A DNA stretch of 54,698 bases, taken from assembly GCA_900556845.1 (NCBI GenBank), contig USQO01000005.1, forward strand, positions 1-54,698, written 5' to 3'. Position numbers and translations under genes: made by a program. This DNA comes from an uncultured Bacteroides sp. (GTDB lineage Bacteria > Bacteroidota > Bacteroidia > Bacteroidales > Bacteroidaceae). Of this stretch, positions 13,402 to 21,211 are shown piece after piece. A model generated the notes under the pieces. The model saw only the letters and a program-made list of their open reading frames with translations, searched no databases and had not been told where the DNA came from. Each line of letters begins with the position of its first letter. The stretch's first letter is position 1.

Positions 13402-16353
13402 ATGCAGTTATATCATCTTGTAAGTTCTGCCAAGACTTTGGTAATTTCATTCATCGGAATGAAAAGCCAGGAATTGAACATTAAATCTGAAATGAAAGTT
13501 GTGTTGCATTCTGATGCTGAAGTTTTGGATGATGTGGTGGTTGTTGCTTATGGTACAGCAAAGAAATCTTCTTTCACAGGATCTGCTGCTGCAGTGAGCG
13601 GTGAGAAGATTGCTAAGATGCAGGTTTCTTCTGTATCGAAAGCTCTTGAAGGTGCAGCTGCCGGTGTTCAGGTTATCAGTACTAGTGGTCAGCCGGGTGA
13701 AAACTCTAAAATACGTATCCGTGGTATCGGTTCATTCAGTGCTTCTTCAGCTCCTTTGTATGTGGTAGACGGTATGCCATACGAAGAAGATGCAGTGAAT
13801 GCTATTAACCCTGCTGATATCGAAAGCATGTCTATCTTGAAAGATGCTGCTTCTGCAGCTTTGTATGGTTCACGTGCTGCAAATGGTGTGGTAATGATTA
13901 CTACTAAAAAAGGTTCTTCTGAGAAATCAAGCGTAACTCTGGATGCTCGTTGGGGTGTTAATACACGTGCTATCCCAGAATATGATATCATGAAAGATCA
14001 GAGAGCATATGTAGGAACTGCATGGAGTGTACTGAAAAATCAGACAGGTGATGGCCAGCAGGCTTCTAAAGATTTGATTAATAGCATTGGTTATAACCCA
14101 TTTATTGGTGTTCCTAATGATCAGATGGTTTCTGCTGACGGTGTCGTTTCATCTGCACAGTTACGCCACAATGATGATTGGGCTGATGCTGCATTGCACA
14201 ATGGTATGCGTCAGGAATATAACATCAGCTTGCAGGGCGGTAGCAAAAAAACTACTCACTTCTTGTCTTTGGGTTACCTGAATGATGAAGGTATCTTGCG
14301 TAATACTGACTTTGAACGTATTTCTACTCGTGCTAATATTACTCATAACGTTAATAAGTATATTGATTTGAGTGGTAATTTGGCTTATTCTAGAAGCGAA
14401 AAGAATGCAGGACAGGCTCAGGGAGCAAGCTTGAGTAATTACTCGAATGCATTTATGTTTACTCAGCAGATTGCACCTATTTATCCGGTTTATGCTTACG
14501 ATGAAAATGGCGTAAAACAGTATGATGAGGACGGAAATGTAATCTATGACTTTGGTGATGGTACTTACAGTACACGTATGGGTGGTTTCAGTAACCAGAA
14601 CGTTGCTGCAAACTCAAATTTGGATGTACACCGTACTTTGAACGATAACTTTAACGGTCGTGCTACTGTTAACTTGAATCTTTTTGAAGGCTTTAAATTG
14701 ACTGCTAACATGGGTTATGACTTGATTAATCAGGTTCGTACAGACCATATGAACCAGTTGTATGGTGATGCTGCTAATGTAAACGGACGTACTTATAAAT
14801 ATAATATCCGTTCACAGGCTTTCACTGCTAACCAGATTGCAAGCTATGCTAAATCATTTGGCAAACACTCTTTTGATGTAATGGCCGGACATGAGTCTTA
14901 CTCTTACATCTATAGCTATCAGTATACTCATAAGTATAACTTCTATACTATTGGTAATCCTGAATTTAACAATGCTATCACAATGAGTGATATGAGTTCT
15001 TATACGAATGAGCACAGTATGGAAAGCTACTTCGGTAGAGCTAACTATAACTATGCAGACAAATACTATCTGTCAGCTAGTATCCGTACAGACTCTTCTT
15101 CAAAATTCCATCCGGATAACAGAAGAGGTACTTTCTGGTCAGTAGGTGGTTCTTGGCGTCTGACTCAGGAAGAGTGGTTGAAAGATGTAGAATGGTTGAG
15201 CGACTTGAAGCTGAAAGCTAGTTACGGTACTCAGGGTAACGATGGTATCCTTGATATTAATGGTTATTTGGTTTACCAGCCTTACTTACAGCAGTATGCT
15301 ATCTCTAACAATAACGGTCAGTTCTCAGTTGTTGAAACATACCGCGGTAACAAAGACCTTACTTGGGAAAAGAGTAAGAACCTGAACGTAGGTGTTGAAG
15401 CTGGTTTCTTCCACAATCGTTTGAAATTCGAAATGGAATACTTCTTGAAGAATACTTCAGACATGTTGTATAATATGCCTTATCCTATTTCTTCAGGTAT
15501 CTCATATATCCCAATGAACTTGCTGGATATGAAGAACCAGGGTGTTGAATTTACTATCTCTGGTACTCCGGTACAGACTGCAGACTTCGTATGGAATGTA
15601 TCATTTAACGGAACTCACTATAAGAATAAAATCGTTAGTTTGCCGGAAGAAAAGAGAAAAGAAGGTATTATTCACGGTACTTCATCATTGTTCCGTCTGA
15701 CTGAAGGTGGTTCTATCTATGATGTCTATACTTATGAATATGCTGGTGTAAATCCTGAAAACGGTGCTGCTCAGTGGTACAAAAACGAATTGGATGAGAA
15801 TGGTAATATCATTGGCCGTACAGTGACTGAGGATTATACTCAGGCTGACAAATATGACTTGGGTACTACATTGCCAGATTTCCAGGGTGGCTTCTCTATG
15901 GATTTCACTTATAAGAATTTCGACTTGTCTGTAGCAACTAACTTCCAGATAGGTGGTCAGTTGTATGATAGCATGTACGCTAACTTTATGCACACTGGTA
16001 GTAATATGGGTTCGAACTGGCATAATGATATCTTGAATGCTTGGACACCTGAAAATACAAATACTGATGTACCTATTATGGATGGTGCCCAGAACTCAAA
16101 TGCGCAGTCTTCTCGTTTCTTGATTGACGCTTCATATTTCAACATCCGTTCTATTTCTTTGGGCTATACTTTCCCGAAAAACTGGATGAAAGCTATTCAG
16201 GCAAACTCTGCAAGAATTTATGTTTCTGCTGATAACGTAGCTATGTTCTCAAAACGCAAAGGTCTTGACCCACGTCAGTATGAATATGGTTATTCTGCAG
16301 CAAACTATTCTGCAATCCGTGCGATTTCGTTTGGTGTTAACTTAAACTTTTAA
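13402..16353 (+). CDS. SusC/RagA family transporter lacking its head (SusC2, silent copy)
   Basis: Open frame of 983 residues whose first seven (MQLYHLV) are unrelated to SusC and lack any promoter or ribosome-binding context. Homology to SusC1 starts at SSAKTLV, at the 21-bp shared site. Signal peptide and most of the N-terminal beta domain are missing, so the product as drawn could not reach the outer membrane. The rest is intact: GTAKKSSFTGSAAAV, the plug signature SSAPLYVVDGMPYEE, a full barrel and terminal Phe, with no frameshift or stop. This is what a stored cassette looks like, not a decaying pseudogene. Inversion of 9938-13422 would restore a 1043-residue transporter. Confidence 0.92.
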   Translation: MQLYHLVSSAKTLVISFIGMKSQELNIKSEMKVVLHSDAEVLDDVVVVAYGTAKKSSFTGSAAAVSGEKIAKMQVSSVSKALEGAAAGVQVISTSGQPGENSKIRIRGIGSFSASSAPLYVVDGMPYEEDAVNAINPADIESMSILKDAASAALYGSRAANGVVMITTKKGSSEKSSVTLDARWGVNTRAIPEYDIMKDQRAYVGTAWSVLKNQTGDGQQASKDLINSIGYNPFIGVPNDQMVSADGVVSSAQLRHNDDWADAALHNGMRQEYNISLQGGSKKTTHFLSLGYLNDEGILRNTDFERISTRANITHNVNKYIDLSGNLAYSRSEKNAGQAQGASLSNYSNAFMFTQQIAPIYPVYAYDENGVKQYDEDGNVIYDFGDGTYSTRMGGFSNQNVAANSNLDVHRTLNDNFNGRATVNLNLFEGFKLTANMGYDLINQVRTDHMNQLYGDAANVNGRTYKYNIRSQAFTANQIASYAKSFGKHSFDVMAGHESYSYIYSYQYTHKYNFYTIGNPEFNNAITMSDMSSYTNEHSMESYFGRANYNYADKYYLSASIRTDSSSKFHPDNRRGTFWSVGGSWRLTQEEWLKDVEWLSDLKLKASYGTQGNDGILDINGYLVYQPYLQQYAISNNNGQFSVVETYRGNKDLTWEKSKNLNVGVEAGFFHNRLKFEMEYFLKNTSDMLYNMPYPISSGISYIPMNLLDMKNQGVEFTISGTPVQTADFVWNVSFNGTHYKNKIVSLPEEKRKEGIIHGTSSLFRLTEGGSIYDVYTYEYAGVNPENGAAQWYKNELDENGNIIGRTVTEDYTQADKYDLGTTLPDFQGGFSMDFTYKNFDLSVATNFQIGGQLYDSMYANFMHTGSNMGSNWHNDILNAWTPENTNTDVPIMDGAQNSNAQSSRFLIDASYFNIRSISLGYTFPKNWMKAIQANSARIYVSADNVAMFSKRKGLDPRQYEYGYSAANYSAIRAISFGVNLNF
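13422..13442 (+). repeat. inversion site IR-R, at the start of the susC2 cassette
   Basis: Identical to the minus strand of 9918-9938 over 21 bases and in inverted orientation. It begins with the 17-bp imperfect dyad AAGTTCTGCCAAGACTT. It is followed by two base changes, 19 identical bases, one change and 23 identical bases, so the genes share 63 of the first 66 positions. Confidence 0.85.
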
Positions 16354-16365
16354 TTAAAGACAATT

Positions 16366-17847
16366 ATGAAATATACTAAATATATTGGAATTTTAGCAGC
16401 GGCTTTCATGATGAGTTCTTGTGGAGAGGATTTCCTTGATAAAGAACCTACAGAAAACGCTTCTGCAGAGCAGATTCAAGAGGCTATTGAGCACGATCCG
16501 ACTGCAATCCAGGCATATATCACAGGTTATTACAAAAACTTGTTTGCTCCCGAAGCACAGCAGAGCCATGATGACTTTGGTTTGAAGGCTTTCGAATTGG
16601 CTACAGATTTGATGGGTGATGACATGGCTTATAAAACTCAGCACTTCTTTGTTTATGACTATCTGCTGGATAACCGTGGCTCTTCTTATCGTAGACCGAC
16701 TACTTGCTGGCAGGAATTTTATGCTGTAATCAGTGGTGCCAATGAGGTTATTAAAAACTTGGCTTCTATGGCTGAAGATGGCGATGAAACTGTAGAAAAA
16801 ATGCTGGGTCAGAGCTATGCTGTTCGTGCATATTGCTATTTTTGGTTAATTAACTTGTATCAGCAACCATACGAATGGAATAAGGATAAACCGGGTATTC
16901 CTGTTTATACAGAAACAGAAACTCGCTTGGAACGTGTTCCTGTAGGTGAAGTTTATCAGCAGATTCTTTCTGATATCGACAAAGGTTATAACTTCCTGAA
17001 AGGTAAAGGTATTTCAAGCAAGTCTGAAATTAATGAATATGCTGCTGCTGCAATGTATGCTAACATCTTGTCATTCGTAAACGATTATCCTGATCAGTGG
17101 AACAAAGTTGCAGAATATGCAACAATCGCTACTCAGGGTGGTACTTTGATGACTGGCGATGCATTGCTTTCAGGATTCAATGATTTGAGCTTGAGTGAAG
17201 TCCTTTGGGGAGCTGATATCAACTCTGAAACGAATACTTTCTATGCTTCATTCATGAGTAACATTGACCCATATGGTCCGGGTTATGCTGGTGCACTGGG
17301 TAACTACAAAATGATTGCCAGCGATTTGTATGATAAGATTGCAAACAATGATATCCGTAAAAAATGGTTTGGTGTAGAAGTAGGTGAGAAAGATCCTCAT
17401 TACTCATTGAAACAGTATATTCAGTGTAAGTTTGTAGACGTTGGTTCGAAGGGTACAGGTGATACTTTCTGCTCGGATTATATTTACTTCCGTACAGGTG
17501 AAATGTACTTCGTAGCTGCAGAAGCTTTGTATCGTGCAGGTAAACCGGGCGAAGCCAAGACGATGTTGGAAACTGTGATGAAAACTCGTATTCCTGACTA
17601 CACTTGTAACCTGACTGGCGATGACTTGCTGAATGAAATCATGCTTCAGAAACGTATTGAAATGTGGGGTGAAGGACGTCGTTTGTTTGATATGAAACGT
17701 CGTGGTGAAGCTCTTGACAGAACAAAAGCAATCAACCACAGTTCTGTTTCACCGAAGAATGTTCCGGCTGGTGATAAATTGTTTATCTATCAGATTCCTG
17801 ATAAAGAAATCAACGCAAACTCATCTATCACTTCTCAGAATGATTAA
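16366..17847 (+). CDS. SusD/RagB family outer-membrane lipoprotein (SusD2, partner of SusC2)
   Basis: A 493-residue SusD-like lipoprotein with lipobox MSSC (Cys19) followed by GEDFLDKEPTEN, a common start for this family. It has the helical repeat region (VRAYCYFWLINLYQQPY) and the typical C-terminal block LQKRIEMWGEGRRLFDMKRRG. It starts 12 bases after SusC2 and ends at a strong terminator, so it depends on SusC2 transcription and is predicted silent in the orientation shown. It is only distantly similar to SusD1, suggesting a different ligand. Confidence 0.94.
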   Translation: MKYTKYIGILAAAFMMSSCGEDFLDKEPTENASAEQIQEAIEHDPTAIQAYITGYYKNLFAPEAQQSHDDFGLKAFELATDLMGDDMAYKTQHFFVYDYLLDNRGSSYRRPTTCWQEFYAVISGANEVIKNLASMAEDGDETVEKMLGQSYAVRAYCYFWLINLYQQPYEWNKDKPGIPVYTETETRLERVPVGEVYQQILSDIDKGYNFLKGKGISSKSEINEYAAAAMYANILSFVNDYPDQWNKVAEYATIATQGGTLMTGDALLSGFNDLSLSEVLWGADINSETNTFYASFMSNIDPYGPGYAGALGNYKMIASDLYDKIANNDIRKKWFGVEVGEKDPHYSLKQYIQCKFVDVGSKGTGDTFCSDYIYFRTGEMYFVAAEALYRAGKPGEAKTMLETVMKTRIPDYTCNLTGDDLLNEIMLQKRIEMWGEGRRLFDMKRRGEALDRTKAINHSSVSPKNVPAGDKLFIYQIPDKEINANSSITSQND

Positions 17848-17867
17848 TTGAGAATGTTCTGATATAA

Positions 17868-17905
17868 AAAAGAGCACACCTGAAGATGCGGGTGTGCTCT
17901 TTTTG
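17868..17905 (+). terminator. intrinsic terminator after susD2
   Basis: A 13-bp perfect stem (17868-17880 with 17891-17903), 10-base loop, followed by T-rich sequence. It insulates hflX from the SusC2/SusD2 unit. Confidence 0.9.
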
Positions 17906-17907
17906 TT

Positions 17908-17915
17908 TATATTTG
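17908..17915 (+). promoter_or_regulatory. -7 box TATATTTG for hflX
   Basis: TATATTTG directly after the SusD2 terminator and 28 bases before the hflX ATG matches TAnnTTTG. A clear -33 is not visible; that position lies in the terminator hairpin. Confidence 0.55.
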
Positions 17916-17943
17916 CGATGTTTACAATACTATATATAGCTGA

Positions 17944-19194
17944 ATGAAAGAATTTGTGATATCTGAAGCGCAGACTGAGAGAGCTGCGTTGGTGGGTTTG
18001 ATTACACAGACCCAGAATGAACGTAAAACGAATGAGTATCTGGATGAACTTGCTTTCTTGGCTGAGACAGCCGGGGCAGAGGTCGTAAAACGATTTACGC
18101 AAAAGCTGGATACGCCTAATTCCGTAACTTATGTAGGAAAAGGAAAGCTTCAGGAAATAAAGGAATATCTGCTACAGCAGGAAGAGCTGGAACAGGAAGT
18201 GGGTATGGTGATTTTTGATGATGAGCTTTCGGCCAAGCAGATTCGGAATATTGAAAATGAATTGAAAGTGAAAATTCTGGACCGTACTTCCTTGATTTTG
18301 GATATTTTTGCAATGCGGGCTCAGACTGCCAATGCCAAGACGCAGGTAGAGCTGGCTCAATATAAATATATGCTTCCACGTCTGCAGCGCTTGTGGACAC
18401 ACTTGGAGCGTCAGGGTGGTGGTTCCGGTGCCGGAGGTGGTAAAGGTTCTGTAGGACTTCGTGGTCCGGGTGAAACACAGTTGGAAATGGACCGTCGTAT
18501 CATTTTGAACCGTATGGCTTTGCTGAAACAGCGTTTGGCTGAGATTGATACGCAGAAAACTACTCAACGTAAGAATAGAGGCCGCCTTATTCGTGTGGCA
18601 CTTGTTGGATATACCAATGTGGGTAAATCAACCTTGATGAATCTTATGGCAAAGAGTGATGTATTTGCCGAAAACAAACTGTTTGCTACACTGGATACTA
18701 CGGTGCGTAAGGTAATTATAGAGAATTTGCCTTTCTTGCTGTCGGATACAGTAGGGTTTATCCGTAAGTTACCTACCGACTTGGTTGATTCTTTTAAATC
18801 GACTTTGGATGAGGTTCGTGAGGCTGACTTGCTGGTGCATGTGGTTGATATCTCACACCCTGATTTTGAGGAGCAAATCCAGGTTGTAGAAAAAACAATT
18901 TCTGATTTGGGGGCTGGTGGCAAACCTACCATGATTGTTTTTAATAAAATTGATGCCTATACTTATATTGAAAAGGATGAGGATGATTTGACTCCGAAAA
19001 CCAAGGAAAATATTACGTTGGACGAGTTGATGCATACTTGGATGGCAAAGATGAATGACAACTGTATTTTTATCTCTGCACGTAACAAGACTAACATAGA
19101 TGAACTGAGGGATTTGCTGTATAAAAAGGTGCGCGAATTGCATGTACAGAAATATCCTTATAACGACTTCCTTTATCAGACATACGAAGAGTAG
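17944..19194 (+). CDS. hflX: GTPase HflX (ribosome-associated)
   Basis: GTPase that binds 50S subunits and can split stalled or hibernating ribosomes. The 416 residues contain the HflX N-terminal domain (about 25-190) ending in a glycine-rich linker and GLRGPGETQLEMDRR, then the G domain with P-loop GYTNVGKST (222-230), DTVGFIRKLP (G3) and NKID (G4). Length is normal for Bacteroidetes. The following two genes start 18 and 10 bases after their predecessors, suggesting a three-gene operon. Confidence 0.95.
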   Translation: MKEFVISEAQTERAALVGLITQTQNERKTNEYLDELAFLAETAGAEVVKRFTQKLDTPNSVTYVGKGKLQEIKEYLLQQEELEQEVGMVIFDDELSAKQIRNIENELKVKILDRTSLILDIFAMRAQTANAKTQVELAQYKYMLPRLQRLWTHLERQGGGSGAGGGKGSVGLRGPGETQLEMDRRIILNRMALLKQRLAEIDTQKTTQRKNRGRLIRVALVGYTNVGKSTLMNLMAKSDVFAENKLFATLDTTVRKVIIENLPFLLSDTVGFIRKLPTDLVDSFKSTLDEVREADLLVHVVDISHPDFEEQIQVVEKTISDLGAGGKPTMIVFNKIDAYTYIEKDEDDLTPKTKENITLDELMHTWMAKMNDNCIFISARNKTNIDELRDLLYKKVRELHVQKYPYNDFLYQTYEE

Positions 19195-19212
19195 TCATAA
19201 ATTTTTTGTAAA

Positions 19213-21201
19213 ATGAAAGAGTATCGTTCGTTGACAGAAACTGAAATTGCCCAGTTAAGTCAGCAGGGCTGTACAGCTGCATGCTGGAGTGATGTGAAAG
19301 TGGCAACGGAGTTTAAACCAGACTATGTGAAGAACACCCGTTTCTCTGGAATGGTGAAACTGGGTGTTTTTGAAGGGGAATTTTTATTACCTGGAGGTCT
19401 GGTAAAGCATGCTGGTTTACACTATGTTACTTTGCATAATGTGACAGTAGGTGATAATTGTTGCATTAAGAACGTCAAAAACTATATTGCCAACTATGAG
19501 ATAGGTGATTCCGTCTTTATAGAGAATGTAGATGTTATTCTGGTAGATGGAATCAGTAAGTTTGGCAATGGGGTAGAGGTTTCTGTTTTGAACGAGACTG
19601 GAGGAAGAGAAGTCATGATGCACGACAGGTTATCTGCGCATCAGGCTTATATTATGGCTTTATACAGGCATCGGCCGTTGCTGATAGAGCGGATGAAGCA
19701 TATTATAGAGAATTATGCAGAGTCAGTAGCAGCAGAATATGGAACGATAGGAAACCATGTGACGATTGTGGATGCCGGCTGTATTAAGAATGTACGTGTT
19801 GGTGATTATTGCAAGATAGAAGGAGCAGGCCGTCTGCAGAATGGTAGTATAAACAGTAACCAGTATGCCCCTGTACACATCGGATATGGTGTGATTTGTG
19901 ATGATTTTATTCTTTCAAGTGGTTCGAGTGTTGAGGATGGAACAATGCTGACGCGTTGTTTCGTTGGGCAGGCATGTCATTTGGGACATAACTATTCGGC
20001 TTCCGATTCGCTTTTTTTCAGTAACTGTCAGGGAGAAAATGGAGAGGCTTGTGCTATCTTTGCAGGGCCGTTTACGGTAACTCATCACAAGTCTACTTTG
20101 CTTATTGCCGGTATGTTTTCGTTTATGAATGCGGGATCGGGGTCTAATCAGAGTAATCACATGTATAAGTTGGGGCCTATTCATCAGGGCATGTTGGAAC
20201 GGGGTGCCAAGACGACTTCTGATTCGTATTTGCTGTGGCCTGCGCGTATCGGAGCTTTTTCTTTGGTGATGGGAAGACATGTAGCGCATCCTGATACTAC
20301 CGACTTGCCTTTTTCTTACTTGATTGAACAAAAGAATACGACCTATTTGGTGCCTGGTGTAAATTTACGCAGTGTGGGCACAATCCGTGATGCCCAAAAA
20401 TGGCCTAAACGCGATAAACGTACGGATAGGGATTTGCTTGACCAGATTAATTTTAATCTGTTGAGCCCTTATACGATTCAGAAGATGCTTAAAGGGCGGC
20501 ATATTTTGAAGGAACTGGCAAGAGTGTCGGGTGAAACTTCTGAAACGTATGCTTACCAAAGTGCTAAAATAAAGAATGCTTCTTTGAACAAGGGTATCGG
20601 CTTTTACGAAACAGCGATAAAGAAATTTCTGGGTAATTCCGTGATTAAAAGACTGGAAGGACTGGAATTTGTTGATGATGCTGCTATATGTGAACGGTTA
20701 AAGCCGGATACTTCTATAGGCACGGGAGAATGGGTGGATATTTCGGGACTGATTGCACCTAAAAGTGAGATAGAGCGACTGATGGATGATGTTGAAACTG
20801 GGGTATTGTCTTCTGTAGAACAGATTCACGATCGTTTTGCAGCCATGCATGCTAATTATTACACCTATGAGTGGACTTGGGCTTACGAAAAAATGCAGGA
20901 GTTTTATGGTTTGGATGCAGACCGTATAACTGCCCGAGATATTGTTGCTATTGTTAAAGGCTGGAAGGAGGCGGTTATTGGTTTGGATAAGCTTCTCTAT
21001 GAGGATGCTAAAAAGGAATTTTCTTTAAGCTCGATGACAGGTTTTGGAGCTGACGGTAGCCGGAAAGAAAAAATACTGGATTTTGAACAAGTAAGAGGCG
21101 ATTTTGAGAACAATCCTTTTGTAACTGCTGTAATGGAGCACATTCGTGTGAAGGAAGAATTAGGTAATGAATTGATTTCCGGATTGGAGCATTTGTTATG
21201 A
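19213..21201 (+). CDS. DUF4954 family protein with left-handed beta-helix repeats
   Basis: A 662-residue cytosolic protein. I recognise it as DUF4954, a Bacteroidetes family of unknown function. Residues about 65-130 and 180-330 carry isoleucine/valine-spaced hexapeptide-like turns (VGDNCCIKNV, NHVTIVDAGCIKNVRVGDYCKI) of the left-handed beta-helix found in acyl- and nucleotidyltransferases. A Gly/His/Asn-rich stretch (GHNYSASDSLFFSNCQGENGEA) may form the active site. The C-terminal 250 residues are helical. There is no signal peptide. It sits in the hflX unit. A sugar-nucleotide or acyl-transfer function is possible but unproven. Confidence 0.75.
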   Translation: MKEYRSLTETEIAQLSQQGCTAACWSDVKVATEFKPDYVKNTRFSGMVKLGVFEGEFLLPGGLVKHAGLHYVTLHNVTVGDNCCIKNVKNYIANYEIGDSVFIENVDVILVDGISKFGNGVEVSVLNETGGREVMMHDRLSAHQAYIMALYRHRPLLIERMKHIIENYAESVAAEYGTIGNHVTIVDAGCIKNVRVGDYCKIEGAGRLQNGSINSNQYAPVHIGYGVICDDFILSSGSSVEDGTMLTRCFVGQACHLGHNYSASDSLFFSNCQGENGEACAIFAGPFTVTHHKSTLLIAGMFSFMNAGSGSNQSNHMYKLGPIHQGMLERGAKTTSDSYLLWPARIGAFSLVMGRHVAHPDTTDLPFSYLIEQKNTTYLVPGVNLRSVGTIRDAQKWPKRDKRTDRDLLDQINFNLLSPYTIQKMLKGRHILKELARVSGETSETYAYQSAKIKNASLNKGIGFYETAIKKFLGNSVIKRLEGLEFVDDAAICERLKPDTSIGTGEWVDISGLIAPKSEIERLMDDVETGVLSSVEQIHDRFAAMHANYYTYEWTWAYEKMQEFYGLDADRITARDIVAIVKGWKEAVIGLDKLLYEDAKKEFSLSSMTGFGADGSRKEKILDFEQVRGDFENNPFVTAVMEHIRVKEELGNELISGLEHLL

Positions 21202-21211
21202 TAAGAAGAAA

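Larger units (their letters stand above)
9938..13422. mobile_element. predicted 3.5-kb invertible segment (SusC/SusD expression switch)
   Basis: The segment is bounded by the 21-bp inverted repeats at 9918-9938 and 13422-13442. It contains the SusC1 head (signal peptide and most of the N-terminal domain), the putative promoter, a divergent tyrosine recombinase and a convergent AAA/PD-(D/E)XK gene. Inversion would fuse residues 1-67 of SusC1 to residues 8-983 of the SusC2 frame (1043 residues), switch on SusC2/SusD2 and leave SusC1 headless. The orientation of the repeats predicts inversion, not deletion. The inference rests on sequence geometry; no inverted form is directly seen here. Confidence 0.85.

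Noticed and set aside
13402..16353. SusC2 as a truncated, decaying pseudogene
   Set aside because: No frameshift or stop occurs over 976 homologous codons, its SusD partner is intact, and the truncation point is exactly a 21-bp inverted repeat shared with SusC1. A stored cassette explains this better.
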